NCBI RefSeq assembly: GCF_000807775.2
Contig: NZ_CP047385.1
Location: 5,332,001-5,396,000 of the forward strand
Origin: Pandoraea fibrosis
GTDB lineage: Bacteria; Pseudomonadota; Gammaproteobacteria; Burkholderiales; Burkholderiaceae
Length of the DNA: 64,000 nucleotides
Direction: 5' to 3'
The translations under genes were made by a program, and so were the position numbers. The notes beneath the pieces were generated by a model. The model saw nothing but the letters and a program-made list of their open reading frames with translations. It was not told where the DNA came from and did not search any database. The number at the start of each line of letters is the position of its first letter. Position 1 is the stretch's first letter. Below are positions 47,446 to 56,221 of this stretch, one piece after another.

Positions 47446-47479
47446 AGGTGCAACCCGAATATTGATGCTGGTTGCACCT
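47446..47479. promoter_or_regulatory. Inverted-repeat operator before putA with PutA GTTGCA motifs
   Basis: AGGTGCAACC (47446-47455) and GGTTGCACCT (47470-47479) form a perfect 10-bp inverted repeat with a 14-base spacer. Each arm contains GTTGCA, the hexamer that the ribbon-helix-helix domain of E. coli PutA binds. It lies 77 bases before the putA start. Confidence 0.8.
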
Positions 47480-47555
47480 CTTATCAAACCCGGTTACGAT
47501 GCCGCAATTCACCCGCTATGGGTGTCACGTTTTCGCGTCATCAGGTAACCCTTCC

Positions 47556-50500
47556 ATGGCTAACACCACTCTTGGCGTCAAGGTCGACGACGTCCTGCGC
47601 ACCCGGCTGAAAACGGCCGCCCAGCAAATCGAGCGCACGCCGCACTGGCTCATCAAACAGGCAATCTTCGCCTATCTGGAGCGCATCGAAAGCGGCGCGC
47701 TGCCGCCCGAACTGAGTGGTGCCGTCCAGTCCGGGACCGAGGTGATCGACGGCCACGCGGGCGACGACACGGTGCCGCATCCGTTCCTCGAGTTCGCGCA
47801 GAACGTGCAACCGCAGTCGGTGTTGCGCGCGGCGATCACGGCGGCCTACCGCCGGCCCGAGCCGGAGTGCGTGCCCGTGCTGGTCGGTCAGGCCAAGCTG
47901 GCCCCGGCGACCGCCACGTCGGCGTCCGACCTCGCCCGCAAGCTCGTTGTCGCCCTGCGCGGCAAGAGCACCGGCGGCGGCGTGGAAGGTCTGATTCACG
48001 AGTTCTCGTTGTCCAGCCAGGAAGGTGTGGCGCTCATGTGCCTCGCCGAAGCGCTGCTGCGCATTCCCGACAAGGCCACGCGCGACGCGCTGATCCGCGA
48101 CAAGATCAGCAAGGGTGACTGGCACGCCCACATGGGCAACTCGCCATCGATGTTCGTCAACGCTGCCACCTGGGGGCTGATGATCACCGGCAAGCTCGTC
48201 ACCACGACCAGTGAAGCCGGTCTCACCAAGGCGCTCACACGTCTGATCGGCCGTGGCGGCGAGCCGCTCATCCGCAAAGGTGTGGACATGGCCATGCGCC
48301 TGATGGGCGAGCAGTTCGTCACTGGCGAAACCATCTCCGAGGCTCTGGCCAACAGTCGCAAGTACGAAGCTCAGGGCTTCCGCTACTCCTACGACATGCT
48401 GGGCGAAGCGGCAACGACCGAAGAAGACGCGCAACGCTACTACGCGAGCTACGAGCAAGCCATCCACGCCATCGGCAAAGCCTCGGCCGGCCGTGGCATC
48501 TACGAAGGCCCGGGCATCTCGATCAAGCTCTCGGCCTTGCATCCGCGTTACTCGCGCAGCCAGCACGAGCGCACGGTCTCGGAACTGCTGCCGCGCGTGC
48601 AATCGCTCGCCAAGCTGGCGCGCTCGTATGACATCGGTCTGAACATCGACGCCGAAGAAGCCGACCGCCTCGAAATCTCGCTCGATCTGCTCGAAGCGCT
48701 GTGCTTCGACCCGGAGCTGGCCGGCTGGAACGGCATCGGTTTCGTGGTGCAGGCTTATCAAAAGCGCTGCCCGTTCGTGATCGACTTCATCATCGATCTG
48801 GCGCGCCGCAGCCGTCACCGCATCATGGTGCGTCTGGTCAAGGGCGCTTACTGGGATACGGAAATCAAGCGTGCGCAGGTCGACGGCCTCGAAGGCTATC
48901 CGGTCTACACGCGCAAGATCTACACCGACGTGTCGTACCTCGCCTGCGCGAAGAAGCTGCTCGCCGTGCCGGACGCGATCTATCCGCAATTCGCCACGCA
49001 CAACGCCTATACGCTCTCGGCGATCTATCACCTGGCGGGCAACAACTACTACCCCGGTCAGTACGAATTCCAGTGTCTGCACGGCATGGGCGAGCCGCTT
49101 TACGAAGAAGTCGTCGGCCCCATCGCCTCGGGCAAACTCGCACGACCGTGCCGCGTGTACGCCCCGGTCGGCACGCACGAAACGCTGCTCGCCTACCTCG
49201 TGCGCCGTCTGCTCGAGAACGGCGCGAACACCTCGTTCGTGAACCGCATTGCGGACGAAACCATCAGCGTGGACGAACTGATCGCCGATCCGATTTCGGA
49301 AGCCGAGAAGGTGCAACCGCTCGGCGCACCGCACGCGAAGATTCCGCTGCCGCGCGATCTGTACGGCACGTCGCGCGCCAACTCGTCGGGCTTCGATCTG
49401 TCGAACGAGCATCGTCTCGCCTCGCTGTCGTCCGCCCTGCTCGCCAGTGCCGGCACACCGTGGCGCGCCGCGCCGCTGCTCGCCGATGGCGAACGCACCA
49501 CGGGCACGCCGCGTGCCGTGCGTAACCCGGCCGATCTGCGCGATGTCGTCGGTCAGGTCATCGAAGCCACCTCGGCAGATGTGGAAGCCGCGCTCGCACA
49601 CGCCGTGGCCGCCGCCCCGATCTGGCAAGCCACGCCGGTCGAAGCGCGCGCCGACTGCCTGATGCGCTCGGCCGATCTGCTCGAAGCGCATATGCCCACG
49701 CTCATGGGTCTGTGCGTGCGCGAAGCGGGCAAATCGCTGCCCAATGCCGTGGCCGAAGTCCGTGAAGCCGTCGACTTCCTACGCTACTACGCCGCGCAGA
49801 TCCGTCAGGGCTTCTCCAACGACACGCACCGTCCGCTGGGTCCGGTGCTGTGCATCAGCCCGTGGAACTTCCCGCTCGCGATCTTCGTGGGCCAGGTCGC
49901 CGCAGCGCTGGCCGCCGGCAATCCGGTCATTGCCAAACCGGCCGAGCAGACGCCCCTCATCGCCGCCGAAGCCGTTCGCCTGATGCAGGCCGCCGGCGTA
50001 CCGGCCGGGGCATTGCAACTGCTGCCGGGCACCGGCGAAACCGTGGGCGCTGCGCTCGTGGCCGATGCCCGCACCAAGGCCGTCATGTTCACCGGCTCGA
50101 CCGAAGTGGCCCGCATCATCGCCCGCACGCTGGCCGACCGCCTCGACGCCAACGGCCGTCCGATTCCGCTGATCGCCGAGACCGGCGGTCAGAACGCGAT
50201 GATCGTGGACTCCTCGGCGTTGCCCGAACAGGTCGTGTACGACGTGCTCGCCTCGGCCTTCGATTCGGCCGGTCAACGCTGCTCGGCACTGCGCGTGCTG
50301 TGCCTGCAGGACGACATTGCCGACAAGACCCTGCACATGCTCAAGGGCGCGATGCAGGAGTTGGCCATCGGCAACCCGGACCGTCTGGCCATCGACGTCG
50401 GCCCGGTGATCGACGCCGAAGCGCAAGACGGCATCAACCGCCATATCGAACAGATGCGCGCCAAGGGCTTCCCGGTCGAGCAACTGATGCTGCCGGAGGC

Positions 50501-51479
50501 CGCTCGTCACGGCACGTTCGTGCCGCCGACGCTCATCGAACTGACCGATCTGAAGGCACTGCAACGCGAAGTCTTCGGCCCGGTGCTGCATGTGATTCGT
50601 TTCAAGCGCGCGCAACTCGACAAGCTGCTCGATCAGATCAATGGCACCGGCTACGGCCTGACGTTCGGTGTGCATACGCGTATCGACGAAACCATCGCCT
50701 ATGTGACGGAGCGCGCCCATGTCGGCAACGTCTACGTGAACCGGAACGTGATCGGCGCTGTGGTCGGGGTGCAACCGTTCGGCGGCGAAGGTCTGTCTGG
50801 GACAGGTCCGAAAGCCGGTGGTCCGATGTATCTGCCGCGTCTGCTGGCGACCCGTCCGGCCGCGCTGGCCCCGGAACTCCATCGCAACGAAGCCGCGCTC
50901 TCGCCACTGGTGAGCTACCGCGACTGGCTGCACGCCAAGGGCAACACGGCAGACAGCACCGCTGCGATCGATCGCGTCGACCGTTACCTGGCAACGTCGG
51001 CGCTCGACGCCACGGCCGTTCTCCCGGGACCGACCGGCGAGCGCAACACCTACGGTCTGGAGCCGCGCGGCCCGGTACTGTGCGTGGCAGCCACGCCGCT
51101 CGGCGCGCGCACGCAACTGGCCGCCGTACTGGCAACGGGCAATCACGCCGTCTTCACCGACAGCGCCGCCGCCCGCGATCTCGTCAGCGCTCTGCCCGCC
51201 CCCCTCAAGGGCCGCGCCTCGGTGCTGGCCGCCGGCGCGGATGCTGCGGCAGAACCGTCGCTCGCCGCAGTGCTGTTCGAAGGCGACAGTGACGAACTGC
51301 GGGCGCTGAACCGCCGCATCGCCACCCGTAACGGCCCGATCCTGTCGATGCAAGGCCTCGCCCCCGAGGCACTGGCGGCTGGCGACGACTACGCGCTGGA
51401 GCGTCTGCTGTGCGAGCGCTCGGTGTCCGTCAATACGGCTGCCGCAGGGGGTAACGCCAACCTCATGACTATCGGTTGA
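47556..51479 (+). CDS. putA: Trifunctional PutA: proline dehydrogenase, P5C dehydrogenase, repressor
   Basis: A 1307-residue bifunctional catabolic enzyme plus DNA-binding repressor. Residues 1-48 (NTTLGVKVDDVLRTRLKTAAQQIERTPHWLIKQAIF) are a ribbon-helix-helix domain; the proline dehydrogenase barrel follows with YEGPGISIKLSALHPRY; the aldehyde dehydrogenase part has PWNFPLAIFVGQ, ETGGQNAMIVD and the catalytic cysteine in AGQRCSALR near residue 909. A C-terminal domain of over 150 residues follows. It converts proline to glutamate and, when not membrane-bound, represses its own gene. The ATG at 47556 gives the usual N-terminus; a longer frame starts 28 codons upstream. Confidence 0.96.
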   Translation: MANTTLGVKVDDVLRTRLKTAAQQIERTPHWLIKQAIFAYLERIESGALPPELSGAVQSGTEVIDGHAGDDTVPHPFLEFAQNVQPQSVLRAAITAAYRRPEPECVPVLVGQAKLAPATATSASDLARKLVVALRGKSTGGGVEGLIHEFSLSSQEGVALMCLAEALLRIPDKATRDALIRDKISKGDWHAHMGNSPSMFVNAATWGLMITGKLVTTTSEAGLTKALTRLIGRGGEPLIRKGVDMAMRLMGEQFVTGETISEALANSRKYEAQGFRYSYDMLGEAATTEEDAQRYYASYEQAIHAIGKASAGRGIYEGPGISIKLSALHPRYSRSQHERTVSELLPRVQSLAKLARSYDIGLNIDAEEADRLEISLDLLEALCFDPELAGWNGIGFVVQAYQKRCPFVIDFIIDLARRSRHRIMVRLVKGAYWDTEIKRAQVDGLEGYPVYTRKIYTDVSYLACAKKLLAVPDAIYPQFATHNAYTLSAIYHLAGNNYYPGQYEFQCLHGMGEPLYEEVVGPIASGKLARPCRVYAPVGTHETLLAYLVRRLLENGANTSFVNRIADETISVDELIADPISEAEKVQPLGAPHAKIPLPRDLYGTSRANSSGFDLSNEHRLASLSSALLASAGTPWRAAPLLADGERTTGTPRAVRNPADLRDVVGQVIEATSADVEAALAHAVAAAPIWQATPVEARADCLMRSADLLEAHMPTLMGLCVREAGKSLPNAVAEVREAVDFLRYYAAQIRQGFSNDTHRPLGPVLCISPWNFPLAIFVGQVAAALAAGNPVIAKPAEQTPLIAAEAVRLMQAAGVPAGALQLLPGTGETVGAALVADARTKAVMFTGSTEVARIIARTLADRLDANGRPIPLIAETGGQNAMIVDSSALPEQVVYDVLASAFDSAGQRCSALRVLCLQDDIADKTLHMLKGAMQELAIGNPDRLAIDVGPVIDAEAQDGINRHIEQMRAKGFPVEQLMLPEAARHGTFVPPTLIELTDLKALQREVFGPVLHVIRFKRAQLDKLLDQINGTGYGLTFGVHTRIDETIAYVTERAHVGNVYVNRNVIGAVVGVQPFGGEGLSGTGPKAGGPMYLPRLLATRPAALAPELHRNEAALSPLVSYRDWLHAKGNTADSTAAIDRVDRYLATSALDATAVLPGPTGERNTYGLEPRGPVLCVAATPLGARTQLAAVLATGNHAVFTDSAAARDLVSALPAPLKGRASVLAAGADAAAEPSLAAVLFEGDSDELRALNRRIATRNGPILSMQGLAPEALAAGDDYALERLLCERSVSVNTAAAGGNANLMTIG

Positions 51480-51950
51480 GACGTCGGCCGGAATCTCCGT
51501 CGATCGGTCGACTCGGGGCCGACGTATCGAGACACGTCGTCAGGTCTTGCGACGAATCGCATTGGATTCGTCCTAAATCTGACGGCCGACCTCGATGACC
51601 GGACGCCCCGTCAGCTACGTCACGCAGCACCGCGCGGCCGCCCATGTCCTGTGTTTCGGGACATCGGCGGCCGCGCATCGTTGATGGCCAGGCCACGCGC
51701 CCTCGCCTGCACAACGCCCTCTACGCCCCTCCGCATCTGCCGTAGTCACGCGCATTGAGCGCATTCGCGGTATCTTCGCGCCCGCCCCCGACATCTCATG
51801 TGCCTTGCCGCTATGGCGCGGTTGGCACTGTTAACCCGTGCCGGCGACACGCATCGCCGGCCACAGCGGTCGTCGTCCCGCGTTTGCGCCTCTTTCGTCA
51901 TGCCGCGAGAAGCGCCCGACGCGCGTGACACCGACGCTCGAGGAGGCTAC
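51480..51950. other. Intergenic region between putA and putP
   Basis: About 470 bases without a supported gene. A hairpin, GACGAATC (51551-51558) and GATTCGTC (51565-51572), could lie at the end of the putA transcript but has no T run. I find no GTTGCA-type operator before putP. Confidence 0.4.
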
Positions 51951-53495
51951 ATGTCCCTTTGGAATCCCACTGCGGTGTCTTTCACCGTCTATCTGTTACT
52001 GATGTTGGTGATCGGATGGCTCGGCTATCGATCCACCCACAACCTCTCCGACTACATCCTCGGCGGACGGCGTCTCGGCAGCTTCGTGACAGCACTCTCG
52101 GCCGGCGCTTCCGACATGAGCGGCTGGCTGCTGCTCGGCTTGCCCGGTGCCATTTACGTGGGTGGCCTCTCCGGCGTCTGGATCGCCATCGGCCTCGCCA
52201 TCGGCGCATGGGCCAACTGGCGCCTCGTGGCGGCACGCCTGCGCGTGCATACGGAGGTCTGCGGCAATGCGCTGACCCTGCCTGAGTACCTCACCCAACG
52301 TTTCGGCGACCGCAGCCATGTGCTGCGTATCGTCACGGCACTCGTGATCCTGATCTTCTTCACGATCTATTGCGCGTCGGGGGTGGTGGCCGGTGCCCGT
52401 CTGTTCGAGACGATGTTCGGCTTCGAGTACCGCACGGCGCTGTGGATCGGTGCGGTGGCGACCATCGCCTACGTTTTCATCGGGGGCTTTCTCGCGGTGA
52501 GCTGGACGGATACGGTGCAGGCGTCGCTGATGTTTGCCGCGCTGGTCGTGACCCCGATTGCGGTGATCGCGCTCGACGGCAGCCCGGCGGCGGCCGTCGA
52601 TGCCGTGACCGCCGTGCACCCGGCACACACCGACTGGTTCGGCGACCTCGCGCCCATCGGGGTGATTTCGATGCTCGCCTGGGGGCTGGGCTACTTCGGC
52701 CAGCCGCACATTCTCGTGCGCTTCATGGCGGCGCGCTCGGCGGCGGCGATTCCGCAGGCACGCCGCATCTGCATGACATGGATGGTGCTGTGCCTGACCG
52801 GCGCGGTCGCCGTGGGCTTCTTCGGGCTGGCGTTTTACAGTGCACGACCGGATCTCGGCGCAGGCGTGGCCGCGAATCCGGAAACGATTTTCATGGCGCT
52901 GACGACGCAACTCTTCACGCCGTGGCTCACCGGCATCCTGCTCGCCGCGATTCTCGCCGCCGTGATGAGTACCTTGTCGTGCCAGTTGCTGGTGTGCGCC
53001 AGTGCGTTGACGGAAGACCTCTACAAGACCTTCGCGCGCGGGCCGGTCAGCCAGCGCCGTCTGGTCTGGATCGGCCGGGCCATGGTGCTGAGCGTGGCCG
53101 TGGTCGCCGTTCTGCTGGCGCTCGACCCGGAAAGCCGCGTGCTCGGCATGGTGAGCTACGCGTGGGCAGGGTTCGGCGCGGCCTTCGGACCGCTGGTGCT
53201 CGCCACCCTGTTGTGGCCCCGCGTCACCCGTAACGGGGCGCTGGCGGGCATTGTGACCGGCGCGGCGACCGTGCTGATCTGGAAGCAGTTCGGATGGTGG
53301 GATCTGTACGAAATCCTGCCGGGCTTTGTGCTGGGAAGTCTGGCGCTCTTCGTGGTGAGCCGTCTCGACCGGGCGCCCGGCGCCGATGTTCTCGCCCGCT
53401 TCGCCGCCGCCGAAACCGCTCTGCGCGAGATCCAGCAAGGCGCGGCGGACGGTCCGGGTAGCACCGGCACGCCGGCGGCGCAACCGTCACCATAA
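51951..53495 (+). CDS. putP: Sodium/proline symporter PutP
   Basis: A 514-residue membrane protein of the sodium-solute symporter family with about 13 hydrophobic segments. The N-terminus YLLLMLVIGWLGYRSTHNLSDYILGGRRLGSFVTALSAGASDMSGWLLLGLPGAIYVGG has the sodium- and proline-binding residues typical of PutP. GAGGAGG lies seven bases before the ATG, which rules out the longer in-frame starts. It supplies proline for PutA, from which it is separated by 471 bases. Confidence 0.93.
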   Translation: MSLWNPTAVSFTVYLLLMLVIGWLGYRSTHNLSDYILGGRRLGSFVTALSAGASDMSGWLLLGLPGAIYVGGLSGVWIAIGLAIGAWANWRLVAARLRVHTEVCGNALTLPEYLTQRFGDRSHVLRIVTALVILIFFTIYCASGVVAGARLFETMFGFEYRTALWIGAVATIAYVFIGGFLAVSWTDTVQASLMFAALVVTPIAVIALDGSPAAAVDAVTAVHPAHTDWFGDLAPIGVISMLAWGLGYFGQPHILVRFMAARSAAAIPQARRICMTWMVLCLTGAVAVGFFGLAFYSARPDLGAGVAANPETIFMALTTQLFTPWLTGILLAAILAAVMSTLSCQLLVCASALTEDLYKTFARGPVSQRRLVWIGRAMVLSVAVVAVLLALDPESRVLGMVSYAWAGFGAAFGPLVLATLLWPRVTRNGALAGIVTGAATVLIWKQFGWWDLYEILPGFVLGSLALFVVSRLDRAPGADVLARFAAAETALREIQQGAADGPGSTGTPAAQPSP

Positions 53496-53703
53496 ACCGG
53501 TAACACCATCTATCGGATTATCCCCTCTTGACCGGCGCGCGCAGCCATCCAATACTGCCGCGTCGGACGCATTCTGCGTTTGATTGCGATTGATGCCGTT
53601 CCGGGCCTGACCGGCCTTGTCTGGACGGCGTTCCAAGAAAGGCGTACCGCGGCGATCCCGCAGGTGGGCCACTCAACGACATACACATGCAAGGAGAGGG
53701 TTG

Positions 53704-54846
53704 ATGCAATCGAAGCTTACGCTCAGCGCAGTCGCGCTCGCGGGTCTGCTCGCGTTCGGCACCGCCGGTGCGCAACAGGCGCAGGAAGTGAAGCTGGGTT
53801 TTGCCGCACCGCTCACGGGCGCTCAGGCGCACTACGGCAAGGACATGCAGAACGGCATCCAGCTCGCCGTTGACGAGTACAACGCCACGAAGCCGACCAT
53901 CGAAGGCAAGCCGGTGAAGTTCGTGTTGCAGGCCGAAGACGATCAGGCCGACCCGCGTCAGGGTTCGCTGGTCGCTCAGAAGCTGGTCGACAACGGCGTC
54001 AAGGGCATGCTCGGTCACTTCAACTCCGGCACCACGATCCCGGCGTCGCGTATCTACGCGCAAGCCGGTATCCCCGAAATCGCCATGGCGACGGCACCGG
54101 AATACACCAAACAGGGTTTCAAGACGACGTTCCGCATGATGACCTCGGACATCCAGCAAGGGTCGGTCGTCGGTAACTTCGCCGTCAAGAAGCTGGGCTT
54201 CAAGAACATCGCCATCGTCGACGACCGCACCGCCTACGGTCAGGGTCTGGCCGACGAGTTCGAGAAGGCTGCCAAGGCCGCCGGCGGCAAGATCGTGCGC
54301 CGCGAGTTTGCCAACGACAAGGCCGTGGACTTCCGCGCCATTCTGACCAACCTGAAGCGCTCCAACCCGGACGTGATCTTCTACGGCGGCGCCGATGCGC
54401 AAGCCGGCCCGCTCGCCAAGCAGATGCGCGAACTGGGCATGAAGAGCACGCTGATGGCCGGTGAAATGGTCAAGTCGGACGCCTTCCTGAAGATCGCAGG
54501 CGACGCCGCCAACGGCTCGGTCGTCTCGCTCGCCGGTCTGCCGCTCGACAAGATGCCGGGCGGTGCCGCATACGAGTCGCGCTACAAGACCAAGTTCGGC
54601 AGCGGCCCGGAGACGTATTCGCCTTACGCCTACGACGGCGCAATGGCGATGATGTCGGCCATGAAGAAGGCCAACTCGACCGATCCGGCGAAGTACCTGC
54701 CGGTGCTCGCCAAGACGAGCATGCCCGGCGTGACCACGCGTGAGCTGGCTTACGACAGCGTGGGCGATCTGAAGTACGGTTCGATCACGGTGTACAAGGT
54801 GGTCGACGGCAAGTGGACCGTGCTGGAGACCGTCGGCGGCAAGTAA
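53704..54846 (+). CDS. livK: Branched-chain amino acid ABC transporter binding protein
   Basis: A 380-residue periplasmic binding protein of the LIV family. The signal peptide ends AFGTAGA; KLGFAAPLTGAQAHYGKDMQNGIQLAVDEYN is the usual start of the mature protein, followed by HFNSGTTIPASRIYAQAGI, IAIVDDRTAYGQGLADEF and VIFYGGADAQAGPLAKQMRELG. GGAGAGG lies before the ATG at 53704. No permease or ATPase genes adjoin it, so it must serve a transporter encoded elsewhere. A strong terminator follows. Confidence 0.92.
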   Translation: MQSKLTLSAVALAGLLAFGTAGAQQAQEVKLGFAAPLTGAQAHYGKDMQNGIQLAVDEYNATKPTIEGKPVKFVLQAEDDQADPRQGSLVAQKLVDNGVKGMLGHFNSGTTIPASRIYAQAGIPEIAMATAPEYTKQGFKTTFRMMTSDIQQGSVVGNFAVKKLGFKNIAIVDDRTAYGQGLADEFEKAAKAAGGKIVRREFANDKAVDFRAILTNLKRSNPDVIFYGGADAQAGPLAKQMRELGMKSTLMAGEMVKSDAFLKIAGDAANGSVVSLAGLPLDKMPGGAAYESRYKTKFGSGPETYSPYAYDGAMAMMSAMKKANSTDPAKYLPVLAKTSMPGVTTRELAYDSVGDLKYGSITVYKVVDGKWTVLETVGGK

Positions 54847-54878
54847 GCTGACAACGCATCGATAGCAGCACCATCAAC

Positions 54879-54909
54879 AAGGGCCGGTGAGGATAACTCA
54901 CCGGCCCTT
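54879..54909 (+). terminator. Terminator after livK
   Basis: A perfect 12-bp stem (AAGGGCCGGTGA and TCACCGGCCCTT) with a 7-base loop 32 bases past the livK stop. Only a weak T tract follows. Being symmetrical, it can also act on the convergent pilus-gene transcript. Confidence 0.8.
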
Positions 54910-54987
54910 GTGTTTGACGCGCATCACCACGACTCAGCACGCACACCTTGGACGTCCCTCGCAACTGCCGAAGTGATTACGCCGTCG

Positions 54988-55015
54988 CGATGCCCGATGC
55001 CCGATGCCCGATGCC
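54988..55015. repeat. Four tandem copies of CGATGCC
   Basis: A perfect 7-bp tandem repeat, 15 bases beyond the stop codon of the truncated PilV-like gene. The unit length is not a multiple of three. Confidence 0.85.
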
Positions 55016-55030
55016 GTCACATCATGCGTC

Positions 55031-55960
55031 TCAAAGCCGTTCGTCGTCAGCGTGCCATCGCCGGCCTGGCTCGGTGATGCCCCGACTGTGTCGATCCGCA
55101 TCGTCGCTCAGCTGAAGCGGTGTCTGAGGGGGCGCCTTGCGCTTGATCTCCGGCTCGTTCATTTCAGGCTTCCCCACTCCGACGATGCCCTTGATGGTCT
55201 TGACGCCCTTGATGCTCCGATTCGTGTCGTCGCTTTGCCCCTCCAGATCGGCGGCGGTATCGCGCACTCCGTCACGCGCGACGTCAGTGTCCCGGCTTTG
55301 CATCTGGAAGCTACCGCGCATGGCGACCAGCCCGGGCTTTCTCAATGGATTCGGGATCGTGTCCGGTGTCGGCCGCTGGTACTCGTCGACGAATCGGAAT
55401 GCCTCCGGCCGATCGATGGTCGACCTTCCCCCACGCACCCCGACCGTCTTCGCGACAATGATCGCGAAGTCGTGATCGGGCGAAGCGGAGTAGGCAAGCT
55501 TTGCCGGTTCGGTGAGATAGGTCACCGAATTGATCCGGCAATTCGACGGATTCGTCCGATCGCACTCTCGATACACACGAATCTCATAATTGCCCAAGCC
55601 GTGCGGTGGCTTGGTGGCCACGCCGGAAATATCGAGTGCGCTCGTGAGTGAGGTAGCGTCCAGATTGCCCACGTAGGCATAGTCGAACGACGAGGAGGCC
55701 GGCGTGTAGATAAACGTATGGTCGTTGAGCGTAAAGGTGCTACCGGGCGTCGATAGCATCTCGTTGATGTCTTTGTGGTATTTCGCGATGAATGTATCCG
55801 TCGCGTTACCGATCATGTTCAGGCTATGACCCACACGTTCGGCTCGCTCGACACGCATCTGACGCATCTGGTTCACGCCCCAGAACGTCGCCAGCAGACC
55901 CGCGACAGCAATCGCAATAGCGACCGAGACGAGAAGAATGCCGGATTGGTTGCTTCGCAT
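55031..55960 (-). CDS. PilV/shufflon-type pilin-like protein, truncated paralogue
   Basis: A 309-residue paralogue of the two larger genes at 57929 and 59961. The prepilin-like leader MRSNQSG is followed by ILLVSVAIAIAVAGLLATFWG; no glutamate occurs at position +5. The head region keeps the family pattern ERVGHSLNMIGNATDTFI, YLTEPAKLAYS and RFVDE, but the shaft stops after KGVKTIKGIVGVGKPEM and no C-terminal tip domain is present. The last 30 residues are unlike the paralogues and may be frame-shifted; the +1 frame beyond has DGTLTTNGFETHDV. GAGGG lies before the ATG at 55960. It might be a pilin-only subunit or a decayed gene. Confidence 0.6.
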   Translation of the reverse strand: MRSNQSGILLVSVAIAIAVAGLLATFWGVNQMRQMRVERAERVGHSLNMIGNATDTFIAKYHKDINEMLSTPGSTFTLNDHTFIYTPASSSFDYAYVGNLDATSLTSALDISGVATKPPHGLGNYEIRVYRECDRTNPSNCRINSVTYLTEPAKLAYSASPDHDFAIIVAKTVGVRGGRSTIDRPEAFRFVDEYQRPTPDTIPNPLRKPGLVAMRGSFQMQSRDTDVARDGVRDTAADLEGQSDDTNRSIKGVKTIKGIVGVGKPEMNEPEIKRKAPPQTPLQLSDDADRHSRGITEPGRRWHADDERL

Positions 55961-56055
55961 TGACGCGCCCTCAGTTGAATCGTCCGGCAACTACGCTGCG
56001 ACACATGCGCGCGATTGCGAGATCGTTGAAATGTGGCATTGTCAGTGAGGTCACT

Positions 56056-56085
56056 CGTTAGAAGCTTGGGAAATACCCGTTAACG
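56056..56085 (-). promoter_or_regulatory. Shared upstream element of the PilV-like family (copy 1)
   Basis: On the minus strand TTAACGGGTATTTCCCAAGC begins here, 96 bp before the start of the truncated gene. It is the counterpart of the elements at 59838 and 61979. A CATT (56037-56040) sits 19 bases nearer to the gene, as in the other two copies. Confidence 0.55.
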
Positions 56086-56125
56086 CTTCATCGGTGACGG
56101 CGAATACCAAAACCAGAGCCCGAAA

Positions 56126-56159
56126 TAAAAAACCGCGGGACTTTCGTCACGCGGCTTTT
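56126..56159 (-). terminator. Terminator after the alanine symporter gene
   Basis: CCGCG (56132-56136) and CGCGG (56149-56153) stem with an A run on the left and a T run on the right; on the minus strand it ends the symporter transcript, 60 bases past the stop. Confidence 0.75.
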
Positions 56160-56221
56160 TCATATTTTGACCATCGGCAGCACTTCGACAGCCCCTAATT
56201 GCGTGTCGTACCGGAACGTTG

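Noticed and set aside
47541..49691. 716-codon minus-strand open frame opposite putA
   Set aside because: Antisense shadow of putA, composition Arg/Gln/His-rich without motifs.
53510..53672. Short minus-strand open frames of about 60 codons before livK
   Set aside because: They lie in the livK leader region, have no ribosome site and no recognisable features.
54988..55015. CGATGCC tandem repeats as a CRISPR-like array
   Set aside because: The units are directly adjacent, without spacers, and only 7 bp long; it is a simple-sequence tract.
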